Source: Microbacterium timonense
GTDB lineage: Bacteria; Actinomycetota; Actinomycetes; Actinomycetales; Microbacteriaceae
Length of the DNA: 64,000 bases
Reading direction: 5' to 3'
Assembly: GCF_900292075.1 (NCBI RefSeq)
Contig: NZ_OLMV01000009.1
Span: 51,331-115,330, forward strand
Shown in pieces: positions 30,495 through 40,968 of the stretch. The notes under the pieces were generated by a model. It had not been told where the DNA came from. It was given only the letters and a program-made list of their open reading frames with translations, and made no database searches. The translations under genes were made by a program, and so were the position numbers. Positions within the stretch are counted from its first letter, which is position 1. Each line of letters opens with the position of its first letter.

Positions 30495-31973
30495 TCAGAG
30501 CGAGCCGGTGGCCCCCACGCCGAGATCGGCGTCATAGTCGACGTTCTTCGTCTCGGGGGCGAGGATCAGCGCGATGAAGGTCAGCACCCCCATCGCCGAG
30601 AGGTACAGCCCGACGAGCACCGGGCTGCCACCCGCCGACGCCCACAGCCAGACGGCGACGATCGGCGCGAGAGCAGCCCCGAGGATCGACGAGACGTTGT
30701 ACGAGATCGCCGATCCGGAGTATCGGACGTTCGTCGGGAACAGCTCGGGAAGCACCGCACCCATCGGTCCGAACGTCGACCCCATGAGCATGAACCCGAA
30801 GATGAGGAAGGCCTGCGTGAGCGCACCGGTGAACTTGGGGTCCAGCTGCGGCGAGAGGAACAGGTTGAACGTGAACCCGAAGACGATGATGAGTCCGGTC
30901 ACCCACAGCAGCAGCCGGCGGCGGCCGATCGCGTCGGCGATCGGGCCGGACAGCAGCGTGAAGATGCCGAAGAACACCACGCCGATGATCTGCATCAGCA
31001 CGAAGTCGGTGTAGCCGAAGCCCTGGCCCGGGTAGAACTGTGCGGCGAACGCGGCGGGGTCGAACGCGGTGCCGGCCGCATCTGCCGCCTTCTGGGCGGC
31101 GGCGGAGGCGGTCTCGAGGTCGGCAGCCTTCGTGCCGTACGAGAGGGTGAAGTTCGTCATCAGGTAGAACAGCACGTACGTGGCGAGCATGATGAACGTG
31201 CCGAGGATCAGGTGCCACCAGTGGTGCCGGATCACCGTCCCGAGGGGGAACCGGCGGATGACGCCCTTCTGCTCGGCCTTGACGAACGTCTCGGACTCCA
31301 CCAGGCGCAGCCGCACCCACAGACCGATGATCACCATCACCGCAGAGAAGAGGAAGGGCACCCGCCATCCCCAGGCGAGGAAGTCGGCCGAACGCTGACC
31401 GGCACCCTCGGGGTGTGGGAGCAGGTAGTTGATGGCGAGGAACACCGAGTTCGCGATGATGAAACCCAGCGGCGCTCCGAGCTGCGGGAACGTGCCGTAC
31501 CAGGCGCGCTTGCCCTTCGGGGCGTTCTCGGTGGCGACCAGAGCCGCGCCCGACCACTCGCCGCCCAGCGCGAAGCCCTGGAAGAGGCGGAGGACGAGCA
31601 GCAGCACGGCCGCCCAGACCCCGATCTCGTTGTAGGTGGGCAGGCAGCCGATGAGGAACGTCGCGATCCCCATCGTGAGGAGGGACGCGACGAGCGTGGC
31701 CTTGCGGCCGAACCGGTCGCCGAAGTGGCCGAACACGATCGCGCCGAGCGGCCGCGCGATCATCGCGGCGCCGAACACGCTGAAGGACAGCAGCAGTGAG
31801 GTGGTGTCGTTGCCCGTGGGGAAGAAGAGGATCGGGAAGACGAGGACCGCGGCCGTGGCGTAGACGTAGAAGTCGTAGAACTCGATGGTCGTGCCGACGA
31901 GGCTCGCGAGGATGACGCGGGAACGGGGATTTGCGGGAGCCGCCGCGGGGACGGCAGTGGTGGGGGAGGTCAT
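30495..31973 (-). CDS. MHS-family major facilitator transporter
   Basis: 492 residues, 12 membrane segments. The opening ASLVGTTIEFYDFYVYATAAVLVFPILFF and GHFGDRFGRKATL plus LRLFQGFALGGEWSGA are the markers of metabolite:H+ symporters (ProP/ShiA type). A long loop (AADLETASAAAQKAADAAG) separates segments near 285. Substrates in this family include organic acids, betaines and shikimate; which applies is not visible. The ATG at 31973 begins just before the conserved region. Confidence 0.85.
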   Translation of the reverse strand: MTSPTTAVPAAAPANPRSRVILASLVGTTIEFYDFYVYATAAVLVFPILFFPTGNDTTSLLLSFSVFGAAMIARPLGAIVFGHFGDRFGRKATLVASLLTMGIATFLIGCLPTYNEIGVWAAVLLLVLRLFQGFALGGEWSGAALVATENAPKGKRAWYGTFPQLGAPLGFIIANSVFLAINYLLPHPEGAGQRSADFLAWGWRVPFLFSAVMVIIGLWVRLRLVESETFVKAEQKGVIRRFPLGTVIRHHWWHLILGTFIMLATYVLFYLMTNFTLSYGTKAADLETASAAAQKAADAAGTAFDPAAFAAQFYPGQGFGYTDFVLMQIIGVVFFGIFTLLSGPIADAIGRRRLLLWVTGLIIVFGFTFNLFLSPQLDPKFTGALTQAFLIFGFMLMGSTFGPMGAVLPELFPTNVRYSGSAISYNVSSILGAALAPIVAVWLWASAGGSPVLVGLYLSAMGVLTFIALILAPETKNVDYDADLGVGATGSL

Positions 31974-32148
31974 TGTCACCTGGGAATTGCGCGGGGCGGA
32001 GCATCCGGGTCGGATGGGGCGGCGGGCGTCCGCACGGCGCAGGGGTGACGCGTCACGCGGCACTGCACTGGATCACCGTGAGTGCGGGCGGGGTCGCCCG
32101 GCACAAGCTTCGAGTCTACTCCCGCGACGCGGCAGGTCGGAGTGCGGG

Positions 32149-32191
32149 CACACGTGCGCCCCGCCGAGCATGTCGGCGGGGCGCACGTGTG
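32149..32191. terminator. 19-bp-stem hairpin upstream of the transporter promoter
   Basis: Arms at 32149-32167 and 32173-32191 are perfectly complementary (they begin CACACGTGCGCCCCG) with a five-base loop. It lies 54 bases past the end of the leftward membrane-protein gene, so it most likely terminates the transcript that includes it. Confidence 0.8.
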
Positions 32192-32244
32192 TCGGAGACG
32201 TCGCCGAAGGTCAGCCGGGCGCCGGGGCCGGGCCGATCCCGCGG

Positions 32245-32598
32245 TCAGCGCCAGATGACGGCGAGTGCGGCGTTGGTCAGCGTCAGCACCCCCACGGCCC
32301 AGAACATCACCGGCGGGACGGCGCCGGTCGTGCGCTGGCGGCCGCGCCCGATGCCCAGGAGCGCGCCGATGACGAGCAGGATGACGAGCTTGATGCCGAG
32401 CTTGACGTAGTTCAGGTCGTGGTCGAGCCCCCACGGCGCGGCGAGGATGAGGCCGGCGACCGCGGCGATCGCCAGACCCCAGTCCATCAGGCGGGTGAAG
32501 CGGCGCTTGCGGTTCACCGCCTCGACGACCCAGGCCCCGAAGAGGATGGCGAAGCCGACGAGGTGGACGAGCACGACGACGTGGCGGAGGATTTCCAT
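32245..32598 (-). CDS. Small membrane protein, unknown function
   Basis: 117 residues with about four hydrophobic helices (HVVVLVHLVGFAILFGAWVVE at the N-terminus). The pattern resembles small CopD/Fe-S-type membrane proteins common in actinobacteria, but I cannot name it. It starts 88 bases after ribH and may be co-transcribed with the rib operon. Confidence 0.7.
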   Translation of the reverse strand: MEILRHVVVLVHLVGFAILFGAWVVEAVNRKRRFTRLMDWGLAIAAVAGLILAAPWGLDHDLNYVKLGIKLVILLVIGALLGIGRGRQRTTGAVPPVMFWAVGVLTLTNAALAVIWR

Positions 32599-32686
32599 GC
32601 CATCAGCCTACCTGAAGGTCGGGTGGCTGCTCATGCCTTTCGTCGGTGCGGCTCGCCTGCCGGGCTGATCGAGAGATCCCGACTGC

Positions 32687-33169
32687 TCATTGCGGCTGTC
32701 GAAGCGCGCGCAGCACCAGCGCGGTGCGGATCGCGGCGTCCGCGGCCTCGAAGCCCTTGTCCTCCTCCGAACCCTCCAGACCCGCCCGGGCGAGACCCTG
32801 TGCTTCGTCATCGAGGGTCAGGACGCCGAAGCCGACGGGCTTGCCGGTGTCCAGTGCGACACGGGTCAGCCCGTCCGTTGCGGCGTTCGAGACGAACTCG
32901 AAGTGAGGGGTCCCGCCGCGGATGATGACGCCGAGCGCCACCACGGCGTCGGCGCCGGCATCCAGCGCGGCCTTCGCGACGACGGGCAGTTCGAACGAAC
33001 CGGGCACGCGCACCAGGCGGTGCGATGCGCCGGTCGCGTCCAGAGCGCGCTGTGCGCCGGCGATGAGGCCGTCGGTGATCGCCTCGTGCCAGGTACCGGC
33101 GACCACCACCACGTTCACGCCCGTGGCGTCGAGATCTGTGGTGGCCTGGGGTGCGCCCTTGCCGCTCAT
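32687..33169 (-). CDS. ribH: 6,7-dimethyl-8-ribityllumazine synthase
   Basis: 160 residues, normal for the family. VPGSFELPVVAKAAL, VVALGVIIRGGTPHFEFV and FGVLT are the substrate-binding segments. It condenses the dihydroxybutanone phosphate and pyrimidine precursors in riboflavin synthesis. Last gene of ribD-ribE-ribBA-ribH; overlaps ribBA by four bases. Confidence 0.96.
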   Translation of the reverse strand: MSGKGAPQATTDLDATGVNVVVVAGTWHEAITDGLIAGAQRALDATGASHRLVRVPGSFELPVVAKAALDAGADAVVALGVIIRGGTPHFEFVSNAATDGLTRVALDTGKPVGFGVLTLDDEAQGLARAGLEGSEEDKGFEAADAAIRTALVLRALRQPQ

Positions 33170-34440
33170 CGTTCTGCTCCCTCGTGCATTTGGGCCAGTG
33201 CGTCGGCCAGGTCTTCTTCGGCGATGAGGTGCCCCATGCGGTCGCGCTTGGTCGCCAGGTACTGGTGGTTGTTCGGTCCGACCCCCACCAGCAGCGGCAC
33301 CTGCTCGACGATGTCGAGGCCCAGCTCGCGCAGCTGGTGCACCTTGTCGGTGTTGTTGGTCAGCAGGCGCACCCGCTCGACGCCGAGGTCAGCCAGGATG
33401 CCGGCGGCGGCGGCGTAGTCGCGAGCGTCGGCAGGCAGGCCCAGGGCGAGGTTGGCGTCCACGGTGTCCAGCCCCCGCTCCTGCAGGGAGTACGCGCGGA
33501 GCTTGTTGATCAGCCCGATCCCACGGCCCTCGTGACCGCGCATGTAGATGACGACGCCCCCGTCCTGCTCGATCGCATCCAGCGCGGCCTCCAGCTGCGG
33601 CCCGCACTCGCACTTGAGCGAACCGAAGGCCTCACCGGTCAGGCACTCGGAGTGCACACGCACCAGCGGCGCGTCGCCGAGTTCGCCCGAGACGACCGCG
33701 ATGTGGTCGGTGCCGGTCACGCGATCCTTGTATGCGAGGAACCGGAACGCACCGTGCGACGTCGGCACGTTCGCCTCGGCCCGCAGGCTCACCCGCCGCT
33801 TGTGGCCGCTGCGGGTCGCCGGGTCGCACGGCGCGTGCTCGTCGAGGTAGGCGGTGAGCTGCTCGATGGTGATCACCGGGATGTCGTACTGCGCGCCGAG
33901 CTCCTGGAGCCCGGGCATCCGCATCATGCTCCCGTCCTCGGCGACCACCTCGCCGATGACACCGACGGGTGCGAGGTCGGCGAGCTTCATGAGCTCGACG
34001 GCCGCCTCGGTGTGCCCCGCGCGCTCGCGCACGCCGCCGTCGACCGCACGCAGCGGCAGGATGTGGCCGGGGCGGATCACGCTGGCCGGAGTGGACTCCG
34101 GGTCAGCCAGGACGTTCAGCGTGTGGGCGCGGTCGACGGCGCTGATCCCGGTCGACACGCGGTCGGCGGCATCCACGCTCACGGTGTAGGCCGTGCCCCG
34201 CGCGTCCTCGTTGTTCTCGACCATGGGAGGCAGATCGAGCCGGTCCGCCCAGTCCGTCGGCATCGGCGCGCACAGGAACCCGCTGGTCCACCGGACGGTC
34301 CAGGCGACCCACTCGGGCGTCGCGAGCTGGGCCGACAGCACGACATCGCCTTCGTTCTCGCGGTTCTCATCGTCGGCGACGATGACCGGCCGGCCGGCGC
34401 GCAGCGCCTCCAGCGCCTGGGGGATCGTGGCAAGGCTCAT
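33166..34440 (-). CDS. ribBA: Bifunctional DHBP synthase / GTP cyclohydrolase II
   Basis: 424 residues. The N-terminal half has DDENRENEGDVVLSAQ and RAGHTEAAVELMKLA (3,4-dihydroxy-2-butanone 4-phosphate synthase). The C-terminal half has the zinc cysteines of GTP cyclohydrolase II in SECLTGEAFGSLKCECG and the RGHEGRGIGL segment. Both halves look intact. It overlaps ribE and ribH by four bases. Confidence 0.96.
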   Translation of the reverse strand: MSLATIPQALEALRAGRPVIVADDENRENEGDVVLSAQLATPEWVAWTVRWTSGFLCAPMPTDWADRLDLPPMVENNEDARGTAYTVSVDAADRVSTGISAVDRAHTLNVLADPESTPASVIRPGHILPLRAVDGGVRERAGHTEAAVELMKLADLAPVGVIGEVVAEDGSMMRMPGLQELGAQYDIPVITIEQLTAYLDEHAPCDPATRSGHKRRVSLRAEANVPTSHGAFRFLAYKDRVTGTDHIAVVSGELGDAPLVRVHSECLTGEAFGSLKCECGPQLEAALDAIEQDGGVVIYMRGHEGRGIGLINKLRAYSLQERGLDTVDANLALGLPADARDYAAAAGILADLGVERVRLLTNNTDKVHQLRELGLDIVEQVPLLVGVGPNNHQYLATKRDRMGHLIAEEDLADALAQMHEGAER

Positions 34441-35134
34441 TCGGAGCCTCCTTCCGTCGGTGCGGACGCGTCCGCGGGAACTGCCTGGGCGGCCGGAGCC
34501 GCGGTGGTGAAAGAGAGGAGGCGCTGCACGTGGCGCGCCAGGATGTCGGTCTCGAGGTTCACGCGGTCACCGGGGACGCGCTCACCCAGCGTGGTGGCCG
34601 CGAGCGTCTCCGGGATCAGCGAGACCTCGAACCAGGCTTCGCCGGCCGGGGATGCGGTTCCCGCGTCTGTCGAGGGGGCGGGGCTGGCGGCGCTGACGGT
34701 GAGCGAGACGCCGTCCACCGCGATCGACCCCTTGTCGACCACGAGCGGAGCGAGGTGGGCGGGCAGCGAGATGCGCAGCACCCGCCACTGCGCGCCCGGA
34801 CGCACCTCCAGCACCTCGCCGGTGCCGTCGATGTGGCCCTGCACGATGTGGCCGCCCAGCCGGCCGTGTGCGGCCGTGGCACGCTCGAGATTGACGGCAC
34901 GGCCGGGGACGACGCCGGCGAGGGTGGACATGTCGAGCGTCTGCTTCATCACGTCGGCGGCGAACCAGTCCGCACCCTGGTCGACCACGGTCAGGCAGAC
35001 GCCGCTGACCGAGATGGAGTCGCCGTGGGCGGCATCCGACACGGCCTTCGGTCCGCGCACGGTCACCCGTACGCCGTCGCCGTCCGGGGCCACAGCGGTG
35101 ATCTCGCCGATCTCCTCCACGATTCCGGTGAACA

Positions 35135-35135
<1 letters not shown>
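34437..35135 (-). CDS. ribE: Riboflavin synthase alpha subunit
   Basis: 232 residues with two lumazine-binding repeats; starts MFTGIVEEIGE as usual. The second repeat (from VVDKGSIAVDGVSLTV) contains an extra alanine/proline/serine stretch (SAASPAPSTDAGTASPAGEA) before WFEVSLIPETL, making it longer than the typical 200-210. The stop overlaps ribBA; its start shares one base with the ribD stop. Confidence 0.95.
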
Positions 35136-36220
<1,085 letters not shown>

Positions 36221-36267
36221 TCGGCCCCTCTATCCGTCGTTGTCGACGCTCCGGGGCGCGGGAAGCT

Positions 36268-36286
36268 GCGGCGCGCGTGGCGCCGC
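36268..36286 (-). other. Short hairpin between the FMN riboswitch and ribD
   Basis: GCGGCGC and GCGCCGC form a 7-bp stem with a 5-base loop. No T-run follows, so it could be part of the expression platform by a Rho- or translation-based route. Weakly supported. Confidence 0.35.
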
Positions 36287-36298
36287 CCGTGCTGCCTC

Positions 36299-36450
36299 CC
36301 ATCCGGACTAGCGACGGATACCCGTCGCATCACCGTCGGTTCCGGAGTTCCACCGGATCGGCCTCGGCGGCACCGTCATCGGGTGCGGATGCCGCGGCTC
36401 GCGGACTGTCACCGCCGGTTCGGATTCTCACCGACCCCGGAGCACGTTGA
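36299..36450 (-). promoter_or_regulatory. FMN riboswitch (RFN element)
   Basis: Read on the minus strand, the conserved RFN blocks appear in order: CTCCGGGGTCGGTGAGAATC, CCGAACCGGCGGTGACAGTC, CGCGAGCC, CCGGTGGAACTCCGGAACCG and ACGGTGA, ending CTAGTCCGGATGG. FMN binding shuts off ribDEBAH when flavin is plentiful. A possible -10 TACACT lies just upstream. Confidence 0.95.
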
Positions 36451-36563
36451 TGCTCTCGAGTGTAGTCAACGCGGCTTCCCGCCATTCATTCCATGTCGCC
36501 GCATGAAGTCCCGGGCGTCGTGCGGCCCGGTTTCCGCGCGGCGACGTAGCCTGGGGTGGGGGT

Positions 36564-38348
36564 GTGAAGACGATGAGCACGGCAGAGGCGGCAGGTGCAC
36601 CGGTGCAGGGCGACCCGTCCGGGATCGCCGAGCAGATGACCGCCGGGTTCCGTGAGCTTGCGGAGCGGCCCTACGCCGACGTGCTCATCATCGGCGGCGG
36701 CATCAACGGGCTGGCGACGTTCCGCGACCTGGCGCTGCAGGGGGTCGACGTCGCGCTCGTCGAGCGCTCCGACTTCGTCAGTGGCGCTTCGGCGGCCTCG
36801 TCGCACATGATCCACGGCGGCATCCGGTATCTCGAGAACGGCGAGTTCCGGCTGGTGCACGAGGCGGTCACCGAGCGCAACGCGCTGCTGCGCACCGCGC
36901 CGCATTTCGTCCGGCCGTTGCAGACGACGATCCCGATCTTCTCCACGTTCTCGGGCGTGCTGACGGCGCCGCTGCGCTTCCTCCGGCACGGCGCCGGCCG
37001 GCCGCGCGAGCGCGGCGCCGCGCTCATCAAGATCGGCCTCGTGATCTACGACTCGTTCTCGCGCGGTGGAGGACTTCTCGGCAAGGGCACGGTGCCCCGG
37101 CACACGTTCCACGGACGCACGCGCTCGCTCCAGCAGCTGCCCGAGCTCAACCCGGCCGTGAAGTACACCGCGACCTACTGGGACGCCTCGCTCCACGATC
37201 CCGAGCGGCTCGCCCTCGACGTGATGCGCGACGGCCGTGCGGCCGGGGGCGCGCGCGCCCGTGCCGCCAACTACACCGCAGCCGTCGGCGTGCGGGACGG
37301 TCACGTGATCCTGCGGGATGCCGGCAGCGGCGCAGAGACCTCGTTCGCGGCATCCGTCGTCATCAACGCCAGCGGGCCGTGGACCGACCTCACCAACGCC
37401 GCACTCGGGGATCCGACGCGCTACATGGCTGGCACCAAGGGATCGCACATCGTGCTCGACCACCCCGAGCTGCTCGCGGCGACGGGCGGTCGCGAGCTCT
37501 TCTTCGAGAACGAGGACGGGCGGATCGTCCTGATCTACCCCCTCAAGGGGCGGGTGCTGGTCGGCACCACCGACCTCGAACACGACATGGGCGATCCCAT
37601 CGTGTGCACCGACGAGGAGGTCGACTACTTCATCGACCTCATCGCACAGGTGCTGCCGGAGATCGCCGTGGATCGGTCCCGCATCGTCTACCGGTTCTCG
37701 GGCGTCCGTCCGCTTCCGGGCCACGGCGACCTGGCGCCCGGATTCGTCTCGCGCGACTACCGCGTCGAGGCGGAGCGGCTCACGGGTGGGGATGCCACGG
37801 TGCTGAGCCTCGTCGGCGGCAAGTGGACGACGTTCCGGGCATCTGCCGAGCACGTCACCGACCGCGCGCTGGCCCTGCTCGCCCAGCCCCGCCGTCGCTC
37901 GACCAAGGGCCTGCCGATCGGTGGCGGACGCGGGTTCCCCACGACAGAGCGCGCCCGGCAGCAGTGGATCGCCGCTCACGCCGGGCCGCTCCCGACCGCC
38001 CGGGCGGCGGCGCTGCTCGACCGATACGGCACGGTCGCCGCCGACGTCATCCGCGCCATCGCCGCCGACCCCGCCGACGCCCCCCTCGAGCACGCGCCCG
38101 GCTACAGCTCGGGTGAGATGCGGTACCTGGCGGAGGCCGAGGCGGTCGTGCACCTGGACGACCTCCTCCTGCGCCGCACCTCACTGGCGTTCACCGGGGC
38201 AGCCACTCGCGACGCGGCCCTCGAGGTCGCGGTCGCCGTGGCACCTGTGCTCGGGTGGGACGATGCGCGCGTGCAGCGCGAGGTCGAGCGCGGGCTGGCA
38301 CGCGTGCACGCGGCCGACCCCACCTGGACCGCGGCATCCGTCCGCTGA
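36564..38348 (+). CDS. glpD: Glycerol-3-phosphate dehydrogenase, aerobic FAD type
   Basis: 594 residues. FAD-binding GGGINGLATFRDLALQG at 44-60, then FVSGASAASSHMIHGGIRYLENGEF typical of GlpD; KSVGGKWTTFR-like LVGGKWTTFR near 415. Oxidises glycerol 3-phosphate to dihydroxyacetone phosphate at the membrane, feeding the quinone pool. Start GTG 36564; the ATG at 36573 is an alternative. glpK follows after a long hairpin. Confidence 0.93.
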   Translation: MKTMSTAEAAGAPVQGDPSGIAEQMTAGFRELAERPYADVLIIGGGINGLATFRDLALQGVDVALVERSDFVSGASAASSHMIHGGIRYLENGEFRLVHEAVTERNALLRTAPHFVRPLQTTIPIFSTFSGVLTAPLRFLRHGAGRPRERGAALIKIGLVIYDSFSRGGGLLGKGTVPRHTFHGRTRSLQQLPELNPAVKYTATYWDASLHDPERLALDVMRDGRAAGGARARAANYTAAVGVRDGHVILRDAGSGAETSFAASVVINASGPWTDLTNAALGDPTRYMAGTKGSHIVLDHPELLAATGGRELFFENEDGRIVLIYPLKGRVLVGTTDLEHDMGDPIVCTDEEVDYFIDLIAQVLPEIAVDRSRIVYRFSGVRPLPGHGDLAPGFVSRDYRVEAERLTGGDATVLSLVGGKWTTFRASAEHVTDRALALLAQPRRRSTKGLPIGGGRGFPTTERARQQWIAAHAGPLPTARAAALLDRYGTVAADVIRAIAADPADAPLEHAPGYSSGEMRYLAEAEAVVHLDDLLLRRTSLAFTGAATRDAALEVAVAVAPVLGWDDARVQREVERGLARVHAADPTWTAASVR

Positions 38349-38410
38349 CCAGCCCGCGGTCGCGCGACCGGTAGCGTGTTCTCACGTCGGGTTCGCGCCC
38401 GACCCGGATT

Positions 38411-38474
38411 CCGTTTGTGCGGAGAACACGCCGTTCCGGCGATGCGCTTCACGGCGTGTTCTTCGCACAAACGG
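38411..38474. repeat. 24-bp-arm inverted repeat between glpD and glpK
   Basis: Arms at 38411-38434 and 38451-38474 are complementary at 23 of 24 positions (the mismatch would be a G-U pair in RNA), with a 16-base loop. They begin CCGTTTGTGCGGAGAACACG. No T-run; far longer than a normal terminator and located between two co-directional genes. Confidence 0.92.
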
Positions 38475-38497
38475 ATCGGTGGTGAGGGAAGGAGACG

Positions 38498-40039
38498 ATG
38501 TTGTCCGATCACGTGCTGGCGATCGACCAGGGGACCACCTCCACGCGGGCGATCGTGTTCGACCCGGACGGCGGGATCGTCGCCGTCTCGCAGCGTGAGC
38601 ACGAGCAGATCTTCCCTCGCGCCGGGCGTGTGGAGCACGACCCCGTCGAGATCTGGACCAACACCGAGTGGGTGATCGCGTCCTGCCTCACCCGCGCCCG
38701 GGTGACGGCATCCGACGTCTCGGCGATCGGCGTGACGAACCAGCGCGAGACCGCGATCGTGTGGGAGCGGCGCACCGGACGACCGGTGCACAACGCCGTC
38801 GTGTGGCAGGACACGCGCACCCAGCCGCGCATCGACGAACTGATCGCGGAGGGAGGCGTCGACCGGTTCGCCGAGACGACCGGGCTGCCGCTGGCCACCT
38901 ACTTCTCGGCATCCAAGGTCGCCTGGATCCTCGACAACGTCCCCGGAGCGCGCGCGGCAGCCCAAGCCGGCGACCTGCTCTTCGGCACGCCCGACACCTG
39001 GGTGGTGTGGAACCTCACCGGCGGTGCGCGCGGCGGCATCCACGTCACTGACGTCACCAACGCCTCACGCACCCTGCTCATGGACCTGCGCACGCTGGAC
39101 TGGGATGACGACCTCCTCGAGCTGTGGGGCATCCCGCGCGCGATGATGCCGGAGATCCGGTCGTCGTCCGAGGTCAGGGGGCATTCGCAGCTGCCGTCCG
39201 TGCTCGACGGTGTGCCCATCGCCGGCATCCTCGGCGACCAGCAGGCGGCGACGTTCGGCCAGGCCGCGTTCGATGCCGGCGAGTCGAAGAACACATACGG
39301 CACGGGCAACTTCCTCCTAGTCAACACCGGTACCGAGATCGTGCGCTCCGGCAGCGGACTCATCACCACGGTCGGGTACCGGATCGGCGACGAGCCGGCG
39401 CGCTACGCGCTGGAGGGCTCGATCGCCGTCACCGGCTCGCTCGTGCAGTGGCTGCGCGACAATCTCGGCATCATCCAGCGCTCCGAAGACGTCGAGACCC
39501 TCGCCGCCACGGTCGACGACAACGGCGGTGCCTACTTCGTACCGGCGTTCTCGGGCCTGTTCGCACCCTACTGGCGACCCGACGCCCGTGGTGCCCTCGT
39601 CGGGCTCACGCGCTACGTCAACAAGGCGCACATCGCCCGCGCCGCCCTCGAGTCGACGGCGTTCCAGACGCGCGACGTCATCGAGGCGGTCGTCGCCGAC
39701 ACCGGTCGCGAGCTCGACGAGCTGCGGGTGGACGGCGGCATGACCCGCGACGACCTGCTGATGCAGTTCCAGGCCGATGTCCTCGGCATCCCCGTCGTGC
39801 GACCGAAGGTCGTCGAGACGACGGCGCTGGGCGCGGCGTACGCCGCGGGCCTCGCGACCGGGGTGTGGCGGGACCGCGACGAGCTGCGCGCGCACTGGCG
39901 GGAGGACGTGCGCTTCGAGCCACGGATGCCGGACGACGAGCGCGAGCGCCGGTACCGGCAGTGGCGCAAAGCCGTGTCGAAGTCGCTGGACTGGGTCGAC
40001 GACGACGCCCGCGTGCTCATGGGCACGACCGGCGACTGA
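38498..40039 (+). CDS. glpK: Glycerol kinase
   Basis: 513 residues of the FGGY family. DQGTTSTRAIVFD at 8-20, TNQRETAIVWERRTG, and GILGDQQAATFGQ are the phosphate- and glycerol-binding blocks. AAGGAG is well spaced from the ATG. Makes glycerol 3-phosphate, the GlpD substrate. No glycerol facilitator gene is next to it. Confidence 0.96.
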   Translation: MLSDHVLAIDQGTTSTRAIVFDPDGGIVAVSQREHEQIFPRAGRVEHDPVEIWTNTEWVIASCLTRARVTASDVSAIGVTNQRETAIVWERRTGRPVHNAVVWQDTRTQPRIDELIAEGGVDRFAETTGLPLATYFSASKVAWILDNVPGARAAAQAGDLLFGTPDTWVVWNLTGGARGGIHVTDVTNASRTLLMDLRTLDWDDDLLELWGIPRAMMPEIRSSSEVRGHSQLPSVLDGVPIAGILGDQQAATFGQAAFDAGESKNTYGTGNFLLVNTGTEIVRSGSGLITTVGYRIGDEPARYALEGSIAVTGSLVQWLRDNLGIIQRSEDVETLAATVDDNGGAYFVPAFSGLFAPYWRPDARGALVGLTRYVNKAHIARAALESTAFQTRDVIEAVVADTGRELDELRVDGGMTRDDLLMQFQADVLGIPVVRPKVVETTALGAAYAAGLATGVWRDRDELRAHWREDVRFEPRMPDDERERRYRQWRKAVSKSLDWVDDDARVLMGTTGD

Positions 40040-40069
40040 CCGCCGCCCGCGCCTCGCGACGGGTCGTGC

Positions 40070-40930
40070 CTACTTCAGCAGGCGCGAGAGCCGTCGATCC
40101 GCGAGGATCTTGCCCCCGGTCTGACAGGTGGGGCAGTACTCGAGCGAGTTGTCGGCGAAGAACACGCTGCGCACCTCGTCACCGCAGACCGGGCACTTCT
40201 CGCCACGCCGGCCGTGCACCTGCATGCCGCGGCGCTTGGCGTCTTTCAGCTCGGCCGGCGGCTTTCCGGATGCCTCGGCCACGGCATCCGTCAGCGTCTC
40301 GGTCATCGCGGCGAACAGCCGGTCGACGTCTTCGGAACTCAGGGACGAGGCCAGCGCGTACGGCGACATCTTCGCCGCGTGCAGGATCTCGTCGGAGTAC
40401 GCGTTCCCGACGCCGGCGATGATCATCTGGTCGCGCAGCACGCCCTTGATCTGGGTGCGCCGGCCCTCGAGCAGCGACGCGAACACGTCGCGCGTGAAGG
40501 ACGGGTCGAGCGGGTCGGGACCCAGGCGTGCGATGCCCGGCACGTCGGCCGGCTCGCGCACCACGTACACCGCGAGCGACTTCTTCGTCCCCGCCTCGGT
40601 GAGGTCGAACCCCGCGCCGTCCTCGAGTGCGACGCGCAGGGCGATGGGCGTCTTCCCCGGCCGGATCACCGTCTTCGGCAGCTCGTCGTACCAGCGCAGC
40701 CATCCGGCCTTCGCGAGGTGGAAGACCAGGTGCGGCCCGGTCGTGGCGAGGTCGATGAACTTGCCACGACGCGTGGCACCGGTGATCTCGGCATCCTTCA
40801 GGGCATCGATCGGAGGGTCGTACGTCTTCAGCGCCGCGATGTTGGCGACCGTTGCGCGTGCGATGCGCACGCCCGTGAGCCGCTCGCGGAGGAAGTCGAC
40901 GAGTCCCTGCACCTCGGGCATCTCGGGCAT
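40070..40930 (-). CDS. Fpg/Nei-family DNA glycosylase
   Basis: 286 residues starting MPEMPEV, giving the N-terminal Pro-Glu catalytic pair after Met removal. The helix-two-turn-helix IAGVGNAYSDEIL and a C-terminal zinc finger with four cysteines (CPVCG...YCPTC) complete the family. It excises oxidised bases. MPEMPEVQGL and KMSP are closer to the Nei-type mycobacterial branch than to MutM, but this is uncertain. Probably co-transcribed with the GNAT gene 38 bases upstream. Confidence 0.9.
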   Translation of the reverse strand: MPEMPEVQGLVDFLRERLTGVRIARATVANIAALKTYDPPIDALKDAEITGATRRGKFIDLATTGPHLVFHLAKAGWLRWYDELPKTVIRPGKTPIALRVALEDGAGFDLTEAGTKKSLAVYVVREPADVPGIARLGPDPLDPSFTRDVFASLLEGRRTQIKGVLRDQMIIAGVGNAYSDEILHAAKMSPYALASSLSSEDVDRLFAAMTETLTDAVAEASGKPPAELKDAKRRGMQVHGRRGEKCPVCGDEVRSVFFADNSLEYCPTCQTGGKILADRRLSRLLK

Positions 40931-40968
40931 GCGCTCATCCTGCCATGCGCCGGCGACACGCGGGCTGC

